64,000 nucleotides of DNA from Ascaris suum (GCA_013433145.1 CM024183.1:4954001-5018000); one strand, 5' to 3'. Positions 1 through 14,114 are shown, counted from the stretch's first letter. The notes: generated by a model from the sequence alone, not told the origin. Translations and numbers: made by a program.

Positions 1-599
1 TCTCTCTCTTTCACCTCTTCTACACACAGAAACCCTGATTCAAGATAATCATCAAACAGTCGAAGAATCTCACATCAGCTTTCTGCAAAGTTTTCCAATA
101 CCTTTCAGCCATCAACTGTGTTTGGCAACAGTAGTTTTGGAATCTTCATCTAGTCACAATTCGCAGCACCGAATACCGCAAGGCCTATAACATCATGCGA
201 AGGTCCCTTCGCAGTATCTTATGACACAGGTGACGTAACCTTTAGCATTCGCGATTTCTAGATGGCTCGCTATATTCAAAAAAGTTTCTGATACATCGTT
301 GGTTCTATTCTGAAACATTGCGCCTCACTTCACTCACCTACTTCGGTCGAATAAAAAGAATTTCTATTCAATCTGTTGCCTTAACTGGCAATTTTTTCCT
401 TTCATGTCATCAACTAAAATTTGTACACTGATCACCTGACCACCGAAATGCTATTACCTTAGCATCTGTGAGGTTAAATTTTGCAATAGAAGTTATGCGA
501 AAAGATAAACAGAGAAATGGATATTTTGATATATTTGAGCAATGATGCAAGCATTCTACAAAAAATTGAAAAACCCTTCGCGATTCCCAATCGAAATGT
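1..599. other. Downstream flank of the Tudor gene, no gene seen
   Basis: This stretch follows the predicted stop of the minus-strand Tudor gene. I see no convincing exon on either strand, only AT-rich DNA that presumably includes the 3' untranslated region. Confidence 0.4.
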
Positions 600-1906
600 C
601 TACTCCTTGGGTACGACATGCAGCAGGAAATTTCGTATATCTTCTATTTCTTTTCTACGATCCTTGCCTTGACAGCTGCGAATCATTGAAGTTTTCAAAA
701 CTGGAATAGAAATTCCATTGATCTTGGGAGCCGCTAGATAAGATTAAATGAAAATTTTCTTTTAATCACTCCCGTATATGTCAATTTTGAGAGAAAAAGG
801 AAGAAGGGGAGAGAGGGGAGAATAATAAGGGGCCACTCACGTATGTTTTGATTTACTATTTCACTTCACCATTCTTTCCTCAAAAGTATTTCCCACCATC
901 GTTCTCGTCTTCCTTTTATCATCACCTTTGCCGACAAATAGTAAGGTGGGACAGAACGTGTACGAACTTCATAAATCGAAACATCGCATATGACGTTTTC
1001 ATTAAGAACACGCACAGTACGCTAAGAAATCTATCGCTAAATTGGCTGCCTAAAGACGCATAAATGAACCGATGAAGACGAAATTACTGAAAAAAAACTA
1101 TATGCAAATTTTGTTTAGGAATTCATTTAGACCACTTTTAGTCCTCTGTTCATATGTGAATAAGCGACGTTTTTCTAACAAATTCGTTAAGTATCAGCGG
1201 ATCGATCGGTGAATGAAGATTCTTCACACATTCAGCGCTGAACGCTTCATGAAATTTAACTGTTTGTTTGTTCATTTAGCCGCTAGGCAAATTGATGAGA
1301 GCGAAAAACAGGGCGGACATAATGCTGAAACTTTCCCCATAGAAAGATTCACTCCCGAATGTTTCTCTACTATCACCGTGACAATGAATCAGATGAAAAT
1401 CAGTTGTGTCAGCCATCTCATCTTAGATTGCACTCAGCCCTCAAACCTGCTCTCCTTTCCCTCCCTGCCCCTTCTCCATCCAAAAATAGAAGCTTGCTCC
1501 AGTTTTCCTTCGCTTTACATCTCAAAATAAATCGAAAAAAAATTGAATGATTTAAATATGACTTACGCTTCCAACTCATACAACTGCCTTTCGTGTTTGA
1601 AACTCTCTTGCTCTTCACGTAATTCCTCCATACGTTGCTTCAATTCCTCTTCCTTCTCGGTTAAATTCAAGTCCTCTTCCTCTTCATTACAGCCGCCATC
1701 GAGGCTCGAAGTCTCGTCATCACCGACAGGAGATGATTCCTTATTTGTCTTATGCATGAGGAACTTTGCATTACCAAAGAACACTCCGCGACCATCTTTC
1801 CCTTGAAGCTCTACTTCATATGTTTTTTCTTCGTGCAACTGCAATACTTCCACTGTAACAGTTCAACACAACAAATAAACGAAAAACTATTAAATCACTC
1901 ACTCAC

Positions 1907-1994
<88 letters not shown>

Positions 1995-4900
1995 TGGGTT
2001 ATCTTACACGTATATAGATAAACTACCACATATGCGCAGGTTTATATACATACGTGCACACCTCCTTGTGGCATCCGCATATACCCCTTGATTAATTCAA
2101 CCGCTAGCCGTATATTTAATTGTCTGCAGCGAATTTTGGGTGTTGTTGAGTCGAATCCGTTTTGCCTCCTAGACCATCCATTTGAAATTACCAAGAAGGC
2201 CTAAAGATCGTCATCCTCGATAGCCAATGGCTCTCTTTAGTCATAACGTGATCTGGAAATTTGAAGCGTTCTTTTCGAAGGCTTGCCTGGCAGGCGATCT
2301 CCTACAGAGCACTTTTACGTCAAGCTGTCGCATCATCTGTACAAACCGTTATTCGCTTAATCCATTCTAGATGAAATCTGGAATTAGTCTCGCAAATTTT
2401 CTTCTCGCTATAGTTTTTTGCTGACGCAGATTTTCCGTCCCATATTCCCACCTTATTCCCTCCTCAGAAACAGTACTACACCACTCTGGTGCTCGTTGTT
2501 TACTGTGATTTCATTGGTCCGTTGGTAGACACCGCACTTTTCATACTGCGGGAGAGTCGCATGTCAAACCAGGCATTGCCACCGACCTCAATAATTGTGA
2601 AATGTCTGTCCTGCCAAACGCATCGTACAAAGCATTCTTCCCTTCTCCGATGGCGTTCTACTCATTGACTACCCATACTGCTTTAATGCCAAAATGGTTC
2701 ATTGGTACCCAGGAAATTTGCTTCCTCTTAATGAAAGCCTTATGAAAAAATATCTCAGCTGAACCACAGCAGACGTATTCAGAAGAAGCCTTTTAGAGAA
2801 AAAGCATGTCCACCAGTCTAAAGCACGCTTGCTGATTATGCCACATGACTAAAAGATTATACACGGCCAGTTGTGACGGTCACTGTGCATTTTGCATAAT
2901 GGTGGGGCTATTGAGGTTGAGGGATATGATGTTTGGCGTCTTTAAAGATAGGGGACAGGGCAGGGAAGAATGCGATGACTCTTTGGTACTGAAATAAATG
3001 ATGTGCGCTTGCCGGTAGAGCGCTCTCCTCAGCAGTTTTGTTATTCGAGTCTCAGGACTTCGGAGTACCGAAATTGTTGAATTATCGAATGGTTTCCAGT
3101 GCCGCAAATCAAACACTGCGGATAGAAACGACAAGCATTTACCAACACGGTACGCTGTGCTGTCCATCTATAATACAACCTAGAATACAAGCCGCATTGC
3201 ACAGACACCGCTGCACAACATTACTGCTTAGGAAGTTTTCCATACTTCTATCACAGAAGTATGGAAAACTTGGATGATGTGTCCCACTTACTCTGCGTTT
3301 TCGATGTCCGAGTAGCTTGCATCATCTTTTTACTACCACCAAGAACGCCCCCCCCCCCCCCCCCATTTGAACTTTTGTCCAATGTCCTTCAATATGCTAT
3401 ATGAACTGCTAGTCGTCGTCTTCTCTATGTCGCCAAGCTCACAGGAATGCGTTAATTTCCTTGGAGGACTCCCAGAAACCACGGATCCAAAGCAAATTTG
3501 ACCGCTCTAGAATGTTGCGAAATTCGAACCGAAAATTTCGTTTCCTACCAAGGAACCTGGACACATTTCAATAAGACTCGAAAGCTTCAAGTGAAATTCG
3601 ACGAACGAAAATTTTTTTGGAGCAGCCAACATTATTCGTTGAATTCGACAACGTCATAATTGTTCATTAAATTTACCCAGCACTTCACTTCGGCACCTAA
3701 AACAACGCTCATTACAAACGACGCTGAGTTAGGAAGTTGAAAAGATAAAGAGAAACTCTCAACAATCAATCATACCTACCCTTGACGTCCTTTTGTCAGT
3801 TTTCCATGGACAGTCGACCTTTTTCGCACGAAATTTAAATGCCGCAGCAGGAAGATCGCGAACGATCTGTGGCTGAAATTAACAGATGATTTACTTACGA
3901 TGGAAGCACAAAATTATTATTGTGTGTAGTTTGACCAGGAACCTTCATTAACACGACCGTCAACTAAAAACTTAAAAATTTTTCGACTTCTTTCCGCACC
4001 ATTTATATTGAAAGTTGCGTTTGCAATACAATCATCACCGCATATTTCCCACTGCGTGAAAAAATATATTCGTTTTCACTACAAATAATGAGACTTCTTG
4101 CGCAAAACAGACGTCTCGAAAAGTTCTGGCATGCATTTTTAAATTGCCATTCCCCTTGCAGACCCTCCTTCCTACCAACCTACCCATTCCCCTTCCCCCA
4201 TACTCTCTTCGCCGTCTTCCTTCATATTCATGAAAGTTCCTGACCGATACTAAATTCCGAACAAACTTCAATGTCATTCATCACAGACTTTTATTTTCAA
4301 CGGCACAGCGAATGCTCTGTGGCGGATCGGATCGCAGGAAGCACACATCCTACGCCCTCGCTTGTAGGTCCATCAGTTTTTCATAGTGTCCGAGATAGAG
4401 AACTTCCTATTTCACCTCATATGTCCTCATTCTTCATAAATATCACCTGAGTTACAATGAAAAAGATAATGGACGGTTCAATCTCATCCAACCGCCTCTC
4501 TCATCACTTTGGTTGAGAGAATCAATTAACACCAGTATACGCATCCGTACAGAAGAGAATTTTCTATGCCCTATATTCCCGATCAAAAATCATCAAGCTT
4601 TTTAGAAGGACGCACATTTGGGTGCGAGAGGAAACTTATGTAAACGGGAGTTAGGGGAAGAGGAGAGAGGATAGACTCGTGATATTCCTGATTCTTGAAA
4701 TGGATCTACATTTGACAACACTATGGGATAGAATGCGAACAAAGAATGTGCACATTCGACAGGAATTCTGCTAAGTATACTGGAATAAACCTTCACTTGC
4801 ACATTGTTACAAGCATCTTCGCTGGTCATTTTCCTTGTCCTAGTGTTAAAAAATTCGAGGAGGAAGCTCACATTACACATAAGGGGGAGGAGGGAAAGCT

Positions 4901-7295
4901 GGCTTATATTCAAGTATTATAAGTGAGGATGGTAGCAAAGTCCGCAAATTATTATGGAGGACTTATTTTTCCAGACAAACAGCGCACTACATTCTGTAAC
5001 GTTTCAACTCAAACAACCGTTACTAATTAGGCACGCACAAATAACGAACGATCTCTTCTCATTCGCTCCCCTCTTCTGATCGTTTCAGGTGGGATGTTCA
5101 CTTGGAAGCACTACATCGATGTCACATAAACGCCACAGTAAACACTGATGGTTATATAACGATCGATAAAATCTGTTCAGACAGAAGTGAAATAAACCTG
5201 GTTGCTAAGATCGAATACCATTTTCGTCTCGCATTCCACCACTTCCGCATAATCAATCAGCGAGACCATACAGCGATCAACTATACCGTCACATGGCATT
5301 GCTAGTCCCCTGCAAATGCGCATTGCATACAGCATAAAAAATTCTGCGGAAGCATATAAAAAAGGAAACATACTTTCTGGACAAACATGGGAGAGGAGAT
5401 ATATGTTCGAAGGAAATTAATGCCGGCCGGAAGAGGGGAGGTGAAAGACGCATTTAGAGCAATCTATAATTTCCCGCATGAAATAAGAGGGTTCCATAAA
5501 ACGGCTAATTACTATTCATCCAAATCCAGGGTCCACTGAGATTCTGCCAGGAATCGAGAACAGCTTCCCGCTTTCAAAGCGAACGGTGAAGAATTGTTTT
5601 GAGACTTTTACATCATGCCTGATATGTCTGTTATCATTTAATGGACCAGGAGTATGGCATTTCAGAAAAGATATAAATAAAGCGCAATCCATATAAGTTT
5701 GACCGAAAGTCCAATGATCCGTCGATTTTTCTTTGGCCGAAGTTTTCCCTCATAAATAATTAGCATAAACGCAAAGTGAAACGGCAAAAACGCGCGAAAA
5801 AAAAAAACAAGAGTTACGTTACGAGACGACGAGGAACAGACCTATAGAGACGCGGTCGACGAAATCCTTTATTGACATCGAACTCTCTCATCGTCCTCAC
5901 TAAACAACCAACACCTTCCTCACCGCATGTGGACATATCAAGACGCCATCGAGGTCGTTCAATATGCTGCAACCTGCAGAATGCAGTCAAGGTATCGCTC
6001 AATTATGACTCTATCGGCTTTCAACTCGTCTAGAGGACAGATAAGAGGGAAATGCTACGGTGCGAATTTCAACACAATTATCTCTCTTGAACGTATCCGT
6101 CCTAAATACCTGCCTTTCTCCCGCTCCTCCACCTTCATCCTGTTCTGTGTCACAAGATTAGGACAACTACAACTACTACAATAAATATCCAACAAATCCG
6201 ATCATCAAAACACCATTTCAAAGGTGCAAAGAACAGCGGCACACGATCTTTATAGAACATGCCACTAATTATACTGCTGAAATCGAATGAAAAGCTAAAA
6301 AATTTCTTCGCGAAAGGAACGGCAAAGCGCTATCTCCATCGAAAAAATGAGATTTTCGGTCCCTTCAAGATAATTTCAAATACCTGCTATAAATAATTGA
6401 GGAACTTACAAGTCGGAGAAATTATAAATGCAGTTCCCTGATACAGTTTAACTTTATTGTCGAAATACACATATTAAATGGGCAAGTTGGATAGCCTAAT
6501 ATTCGTAGACGCCAACATATAAAGGAACATTGACAGCATGTCGCAATCACTCGTGGGTTAATGCGCATTGATTCATTCGTGACACCTGGTTGGCACTTCC
6601 CACAGGTGTAAGAATATTAAACTAAATTAGTGAGCAGATGGTCTCAAATCGAATACAACGGTGGATAAATCGCAAATATATGAAAGAATAGAAATTTTCA
6701 GATACGACATGTTCGAGCTATATCAGGTTCAGATTCATATACAGGCTTGAAAGAAAAAGGTAACGATATGAGAACATAAACTCACGTCATATACTGTGCA
6801 TAGGAGAGCCTTGTCGCGCATGATGTAAGTATCAAAAGAGATCCTCTTCGTTACACGTGCACTCATGTGGTGAGGCAATGTCACCGCAAAGTCTTTAAAC
6901 CTGAACGGCTGTTTAACGCTGCCACCACGCCGACCACTTCCAGTACCACATGAATCGCCAAGTCGAGGCCGACTTCTCCTATACGAAACAACCATCCACT
7001 GAAATGAAATCCCAGAATCATTTCTCAACAGGTTGGTTTTTCATGGCTAGCTAATTCTGTGATGGGCGGACTTTCAATTAACACAGTCTGCAATTAAGGA
7101 ATGCAGAACAATGCATCAAAATCCTTGCTTTTACATATACGACTTCCTCATCAAATCTTTCTCCTTTCTTATGTGACCAGAAATATAACACATCTTTTGT
7201 GGCTCTTCCTGGAATACGAATATTTGAAACGCACTTCAGTAGTTTTCCTTGCTATTTTTCAGCAATTTCCAGCTTTTTATGCCGTATAAATAAAT

Positions 7296-7359
<64 letters not shown>

Positions 7360-10300
7360 GCATATATAGCATATACATATAGACTTGCTTTTATGTCGTA
7401 TTCATAAAAATATGTTCTGTCTCCGGCAACGATGCGGTACAAAAACCAGCCTCAATGGCAGTAATGTTCGTTAAACAGCAGGTGATGATCAGATTTGTGC
7501 CGTCTCTCGCACAACACTTTCGGAACCTAACAGGAAACGGTATAAAAAGATGAAAACAATGAAATAACCTGCGAAGGGGCGATCTTTGCATCCTTCTTAT
7601 AAATGCGCGCACTGACTTCTGGCGGATAGAGCTCCTTCATCAATTGTGGATAGTCCGCAAAGAAGATATCACCTGATAAATCATTCTTGTTATCACTGCA
7701 GTTCTAATACAGAATAGCAATAACAACGTCCGCACAAAAACCATTCATTGCCTGATCGAAAGGGATAAACGTCGTCCAGTGGCTGCAGTCGCTAACACCA
7801 AGCTAGTCCAACTAGATATACCCCCCCCCCCCTCCCCCCACCTCATAACCATCCTCCCACCCCCACAGCCGGTAGTTTCACCTGTTTATCAGCAGTTCGA
7901 TATTCCTTCTTGCAAAACTCCACTTATCAGCTTCCTTGATCAATCATTCGACCTTAAAAAACTGTGAGTGACACCTCATTTATGACTCCCAGAAAAACAG
8001 TCCCGATTGATAAAAGTGGATCCTGGATGGGAGAATCTCCTCTCACCCGATCCCACGGGAATTTCATTCCCGCCAAATTCCGCCTCCGCAAGAAAAAAAG
8101 GCAAGCCATAACAACAATAACAAGCTACATAAATGAAAAAGATATTACTATAGCGATTACTTTTAAACGGCTCATATCAGTCCACTCATATCAACCATTC
8201 ATAGCGCATATATCATAACAAAATAAACGCAAGCAATGTTCATTCAGCAATTCCTATGAGATCAAAACTGGTCGACAATTGTGTCCAGCGGCCTCCATAT
8301 CAGTCACTCGCTGATTTGTGGGAATTATAGATGAGCTGAATTAGCACGCGTCACCCTTAACTACATGAAACCTATTTTAAATGCATTTAGGAGCTTACGA
8401 ACCCATTACTGCAAGCGATCAATATCATGAAAGTGGCGCGTCTCGTCTGTGTGGCTGTGAATTAGCAGCCCACAAATGCATCTATACAAACCAAAATATG
8501 ATGTGAATATTGCAATGAATTGACGCAATCCCCTCCACTCTCCCCTCTCCTCCCCCCCCCCCCCCCCCCCACCCTCCACCATGCAACCCAAAAACCGACA
8601 TCGATCCCACTCCTCTATCCAGTTCACCGATTAAAAGAGCTCTTCGTATGGATGAAGGGCTTTTCGAAAACCAGAGATAGGAATCTGCATAGGGAAAAGT
8701 TAGCAAAATCATTACAAATTGAAGGAACAATTCCCGAATCTCACTGGAAGAAATAGAGGACATATTCTCGAATAACTAAGTAAAACTTGGTCAGTTTTTT
8801 ATGAGCTAGCTGCAGAAAGCTTTACCTTTCCGTTGTTCATATTCCAACCCATTCAGCTTCTTATTCCACTTGGAACGTCGCTTCCTATACGCTACATTAG
8901 GTTAAGGTCGACAGAAATGTGGTGAATGATGAAGTGAAAGTAAAATAAAACCAACTAATTTCAATCATGCACGTCATTCCTGTACGCAGAGTCGCAAAAT
9001 ACTCGCTGTCTTGTTGACGCATACCCAATTCGGGATTGACACGAATACACATCGGCGGCGGGCTGCGTACCGACCTCGGCAATTCACTTCGCAATTGCGA
9101 TGCGTTCACTCGCAGTGTCTCGCCAACATCGATAGCGAACACCTTAAATTAGCTCATATATTGGTGGATTTCGGTAGTAAGAGATATCTCAGAGAGTTCG
9201 TTTTCAAAGTCGATGTAATCCAGTTCCGTATTTGCTTGCATGTATGCAATCATTTGAGCACAAATCCTCCTTGAAAATATGCCGTTTGCAAGGCAACACA
9301 AAAAGAATACTATTCTTGCATACAAGCCTCTTTCTTGGTTGGAAACACTGAGGGGGACGATAATGGCGACCTGCTCTTACCCTTCTAAGCTCCGATTTAA
9401 AATACTGGGATATGTTGACATCCACGACAAACGCTCAGTAGGCTACTTCTACATCAAGGCATATAAACAGCATTGAAGTTCTCACTATAAATAAGCAGTG
9501 GGCCGAGAAAGTGAAGCCTGCTAGTCCCATCCTCTCCCTCTCCATCCTCCTTGAAAAGAAGCCACATTCGAGGACTGCAAAAAACACAGTCTCCAAAGCC
9601 CCTATGAGGGTAACGATGGGATAAGTGGCCTCAGGTTCATGCATCTGAGCATAAAAGGCTGAAAAAACAATTTTTTAAAAGTGCCGTCTACATGTGCCGA
9701 AGAAATAATGCTGATGCCGTGATACCATCAGGGCGGAGGAATTTTCTCGACGGCGTAATTGCACGCGTGAAAAAGATGGAGATGTCGAACAGAGGATACA
9801 AGTAGAGACGGCATGTGTACCTCTCGCTGAGACCTCCTCCGCATAACTCTTGGAAATTTGCTGTGATTTTCTTACAGAATGGAAACTATAAAAGGCGTTC
9901 TAAAGATAACCTTGAGTGATGAATTATCGGGTTCCTTATCAACAAGGACGACACGGAAATTGCCCTCTTGTACCACTGCAGCATATAATAAATCTGAATA
10001 AATAAATATAACTTCCTTCATGAAGGAACAGGAAATATTTACAGCTCATCATCAACAAGTTAATGGACTCTGCAAGCTTTGTATGCGTCCATAACCCTTT
10101 GCCGCAACGTGAAAGGTGTTTGAAATTCGTCCAGCCTTTCCCCAAACTGTATTCCACCATCACCATGCCGATGCGACCACTACTTCGTTGTAACAAGAAA
10201 ATAAATATTGGTGGCGAAGTTAAAACTTTACAACGTTCTATCACTAACGCGATAAACTGTTAAGGCGAATGAACTAAAAATTTGCACATTCATCTTGGAG

Positions 10301-11586
10301 AGTAGACAGGGAAGAAATGGGAAAAGTGTCGGGATAAAATTCCCGTAAACTGTTAGAATGTTCGAGAAACACTCGAATATCTCACAACGTATTGTCCCGC
10401 ACAATCAACTGGAAGTACAGGTCCTCAGTTTAAAGAAAAAGTCCTTTCGAAACTATCGATTCTAACCTCAACAACGTAACTACTCACTGAAATAAAAAAA
10501 ACAATCACCTGCATAGCCAGTATGACCCATGATCTCGTATTTGGGCCATCATTATAGTTTACACCTCCGATTAGCATAAATTAATGTAATCCTTTGCATG
10601 ATTTTGCATAGATGGACGTAGAATAGAGGTACTCTTCGCTTAGAAGAGGACAGATGTATGCTCTAGGGTTATGCCTCAAAACTGTCTGTTTTTATATTTT
10701 TATTTCATCTTATTTCTTGTAGAAGCTGCATTTTTTGCGTTATAAGTCTCTTTTCATAAGTGACGCGCTTTCTGCAATAAATGCATACATTTGTTCAAAA
10801 AGCAACGAAGGGAAACACTCGTTCATAGGCAAATTTCAAGGCATCGCCAAACTTCTGCAACATGGCGTTCGATTTCAGACTGTACCAACAAAAATCAGGT
10901 TCTCCAATCGCGGCAACTCTTAACAGCACTAACGTTTTCTTTTCCCCCTCGGGAGCGATACTGAAGTCGACAAAACCAAAAAAAAGGGAAGGATACAAAT
11001 CCGAATGCAATATTGAATGGTGCGGTAACGCAAGAATTATCGCTCTTTTGCCAAACCGCATAGGAGATATCACTATGGACGAGAATAAGGAGGGTAGTGC
11101 TGGCCTTCTATTTACGAAACCATCCTTTATATAGCGACTGATGCTTCGTGCTACTCGAGTTTTCCGAATCATTGTCTGAAATTTAAACTAGCTTCGATTC
11201 CAACTTTTCATAACAATGTACTCGATCGAGAGAAAACCTAGCACTTACACCTAGCTGATTTCTGTTATCATCACTCCGATGCCTAAAACACAGAAGCTCT
11301 CTGATTTTCTAATGTCCACTCAAAGCTCATCGAGAAGCGCCTTTAACGGTCTTTTGTTAAAGAGAAAGGATCTTAACTCACTTTCGCGGATAGTATCGCT
11401 AAGAAGTTGGCTACTCGCTTTCTTAGAAACTGCTTCACGAAGATCAACGACCAATTGATCGTATAGATGTTGCCTATCGACAGGCCGAACAAAAACACAT
11501 TTATCATCGCGATCCACACGAATGACGCTCACTTCGAAGGGCTCACCAACCGGCAACTCATTCTCGCATATACTCGAACTTGCCAT
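600..11586 (-). CDS. Tudor-domain protein with C-terminal coiled coil (partial exon model)
   Basis: Minus-strand gene. Placed exons: 11586-11382, 11175-11121, 10960-10819, 9142-about 8973, 7672-7569, 6998-6786, 3872-3780, 1852-1567 and 675-600 (TAG at 602-600). The first three join in phase, as do 7672/6998 and 1852/675; other junctions need exons I did not find. Tudor domains bind methyl-arginine ligands and scaffold small-RNA and germ-granule complexes. Visible signals are a Tudor-like start (FEVSVIRV, exon 1), a second (LVLLRVAAIGEPDFCWYSL, exon 3), the typical VFAIDVGETLRV plus LRSELP strand (exon 4), and a third Tudor tail (VRDLPAAAFKFRAKKVDCPW, 3.8 kb). Exon 1852-1567 continues with KTYEVELQGKDGR, then an acidic stretch and a Glu/Lys-rich coiled coil that runs on to the stop. 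The start is chosen because TTTACAG lies 15 nt upstream of the ATG, as at a trans-splice site. The Tudor call is fairly secure; the specific orthologue is not recognised. Confidence 0.62.
1895..1991. repeat. Compound microsatellite ACTC / CT / TA
   Basis: An ACTC run (about 1895-1910) passes into CT dinucleotides (about 1911-1940) and then TA dinucleotides (1941-1991). It lies in an intron, directly upstream of the 1852-1567 coiled-coil exon of the Tudor gene. Confidence 0.95.
3233..3271. repeat. Perfect 17-bp inverted repeat, 5-nt loop
   Basis: Arms at 3233-3249 and 3255-3271 are exact reverse complements (AAGTTTTCCATACTTCT on the left) with ATCAC between. It lies within a Tudor-gene intron. 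It could be the terminal part of a small inverted-repeat element or a hairpin in the intron RNA. Confidence 0.9.
3348..3364. repeat. Poly-C tract (17 nt)
   Basis: Uninterrupted C run on the plus strand, in a Tudor-gene intron. Confidence 0.95.
7298..7354. repeat. TA dinucleotide microsatellite
   Basis: Alternating TA of about 57 bp, inside the intron between Tudor-gene exons 7672-7569 and 6998-6786. Apparent Tyr/Ile-rich reading frames across it are artefacts. Confidence 0.95.
7821..7839. repeat. Poly-C tract with one T
   Basis: Twelve C, one T, six C on the plus strand, just upstream (in gene direction) of Tudor exon 7672-7569. Confidence 0.9.
8552..8570. repeat. Poly-C tract (19 nt)
   Basis: Uninterrupted C run within a C/T-rich segment, in a Tudor-gene intron. 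The Gly-rich and Pro-rich frames over it are not genes. Confidence 0.95.
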
Positions 11587-11608
11587 CGTTCTCGAAGAAC
11601 ACTGTAAA
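11587..11608 (-). promoter_or_regulatory. Likely trans-splice (spliced-leader) acceptor of the Tudor gene
   Basis: Read on the minus strand, TTTACAG ends at 11602 and is followed by 15 nt and the ATG at 11586. Nematode mRNAs commonly receive a spliced leader at such an acceptor shortly before the start codon. The frame is also open through these 15 nt, so an ordinary cis-splice acceptor cannot be excluded. Confidence 0.4.
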
Positions 11609-12782
11609 TATCCAACTCGAATATTCTCTCATTTGAAGATATTCAAAATCATCGCATCTAAATCGCCTATTAGACACTAACTTATGTTGTGATACTCAAT
11701 GGCAAAGACTCAATAAACTTCTTTTGCTATCTGCGTATATGTTGGCTGAATAAGGATAAGATTGAACGGGCTCAGCTAAGGTTCCATCGATGTTGACTGG
11801 GACATCGATCAGCTTCCTACCATCAGATCATAGCAAATATTGGCAGCAGACAATGCAGATGCGATATCGCAAGCTATTCAATGGATGGGAGAGATATAGA
11901 GAGGAATCGCGGCTTCTACAACTAATCGCTCAGTATTTTTGCATCGAAATGATAGAGAAGCGGAAGAAAAGTCTTTAAAAATACGGTGAGAATAAAGAAC
12001 GAACGCAAAAGAAATATGTCTAAATTTGCAGAAATAAAATATTAACTCATCTGCGAATGTAATATGCGCTTATAAGTTCATAAGAAACAAAGCTGTTTCA
12101 TTCTTGCTCTGGTAAAATTCAGGTAGCACACATATATCACTCAAAGCGGGTTTGTTCTTTCTTCTCCTCTTGTTTCTTACTTTCAGCTTCGGTTCGCTGT
12201 TAAAGTATAGTGAAACGACAATCTCGCTCACTAGTCCAGCAAATCGCCCTCACAAAAATCCATAGAATTCCATTCAAAAATTTATGTCTCCCTTATTGCA
12301 CGCTAAATAGCTCACATATTAACGACACTATTTCTTTTCATATTATCACACCAATCATATTTGGGTACGAATGAGCTTCGTCTATGCCGAAAACAATTTC
12401 AAGCGCAATCATATCCATCGTGCAACAATGGCGATTTCGGAATGAGAAAGGATTTGTTGTGCAGGGCAAAGGGAGAAAAAGACCATATTTTTGAATTACT
12501 CAATGACACGCCAAATTTTTCGTAGCACTCGGATAACGAACAATGAATTTCCTTCAGAAATATTCAAATTTATAGCCCTTCCACAACTGAAAAAGAAACA
12601 ACAGCTGCAAATTCTCTCGTTTTCTCTCAATTAATCGGTGTTGTTGCTGCAACTATATTCTATTCACATACTGAAAATATTCAACAATTAATTTCAGGTT
12701 GTCCCATCTGCTTGCAAGGTGTTTATATCCAGAAAACGAAAAGAAAACACAACTTCAAAATCTCGCAGGTCGCGCAACATAC
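11609..12782. other. Intergenic stretch upstream of the Tudor gene, no gene seen
   Basis: AT-rich DNA between the Tudor start and the possible exon at 12.8-12.95 kb. It presumably contains the Tudor promoter, but no specific element could be named. Confidence 0.35.
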
Positions 12783-12952
12783 CGTAAAAACTTTTATACG
12801 GCACGCGATTAGTTGCAATAACTGCTTTCTCCCCGTTCGTTCGCTCATGTGAATGACTGGCTATCAGTTTCTTTGATGAAATTATATTTCGTCGCAATGG
12901 AGAAGAGTTATTCAAGTTGGCGAGGATGTGTCCTATTGGATTCCTTGGCAGC
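12783..12952 (-). CDS. Possible internal exon, unrecognised protein
   Basis: A minus-strand open frame of about 56 codons runs between an acceptor-like CAACAAAG and a donor reading TACG|GTATGT. The peptide is basic and polar, with segments such as NPIGHILANLNNSSPLRRN, and looks more protein-like than chance frames nearby. Its end phase does not fit the Tudor start exon, so it would belong to another transcript. No family recognised. Confidence 0.3.
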
Positions 12953-13069
12953 CTTTGTTGAAAAACGTTTTACTAATATATGCCGACGTAATGCACTATT
13001 TTATAATGTTACATAGATTTGCAAATAAGAGCCAAATAAGATGAAGTTCAGTGCATCGCTTTTTTCCAC

Positions 13070-13191
13070 AGGTTTTTTGCCCAAAGTCAACAGTGAACTG
13101 GAATTTACTGTCGATCATAACTCCTAAACCCGAAGCTGGCAAAAACTTTTCTGATGGAATGCTGGTTGTGAGCAACGACCCAGCAGTTAAC
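13070..13191 (-). CDS. Possible exon, unrecognised protein
   Basis: Minus-strand frame beginning after GTTAAG at 13192, with protein-like text such as PASGLGVMIDSKFQFTVDFG. No clear donor was found, so the end is approximate. It could belong with the 12.8 and 14.1 kb pieces; it could also be chance. Confidence 0.22.
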
Positions 13192-14114
13192 GCACTTAAC
13201 ATTTAGATAAGAAAAGCTTCATTTGCATTTGATCACACCAGATACATATGAGATCGAGCTCAAGTCCTTAACACACATTAACATCCTGACGTAAAGACAG
13301 CAAGATGGAGCTCATGATTGCTTGCATAAGGATATAGCCCTGAATACAAACCTAAACTAGCTATGTCACTGACGTATTCGAGAGCTGGCACAGAGGCTTC
13401 AGATACCACAGAAGTTAGTGCAGTGCTAGAAAAAAACATGCAATTTATAGAGACCTTTCACTCTCCTCTAACTGAAAAGTTTTGAACCACCGTAGAAACG
13501 ACCTCTGATCAGCGTATTTTCTAAAAGCGAAAACAGTTTAGACTGTGGAGTAGAATTAAACCTTCTGCCAATTAATGCAAATGGCTTCAACTATCTTCTT
13601 GTGATTTATATCCTCCGTTGAATCACTTAGCCAAATCTGGTTAGTATCTGAGTTATCATTGAAGAACCCCAACTGGCCACGTAAATACTGGACTGTGGTC
13701 GACCTATCAGTGAAGAAGCCCAATTGTCTATCACCTATAAAATAATTCAGCTAGCAAAATTCAGCTGATTTTGAGTAGTTCTCGTCGCTCTGTTAGCAAT
13801 ATCACAGTCCAAGTATTGATATTTCCTCGTTGAAAGGTTAGTGTTAGAGGCTAGCCCAAATAACAGCAAAAACCGAATGCGCCATAGATAATTGCCTTAT
13901 TCCTTTCTCCCTCTCACTGAAAACATAACGAGGCTTTAAAAAAACGCAACCACTCTTACATCTTATATAGAATCGACAACGCCATCCTATCCATAAAATA
14001 TACTACAGCTATGCTTGCACAATATGACGGTATAGCACAATACCACAGTTGCAATTTGTGGATGAAGCGGTAAGTAAAGAACTCTTGTACTGTTCCTAGT
14101 GAGAAGAAAAACAC

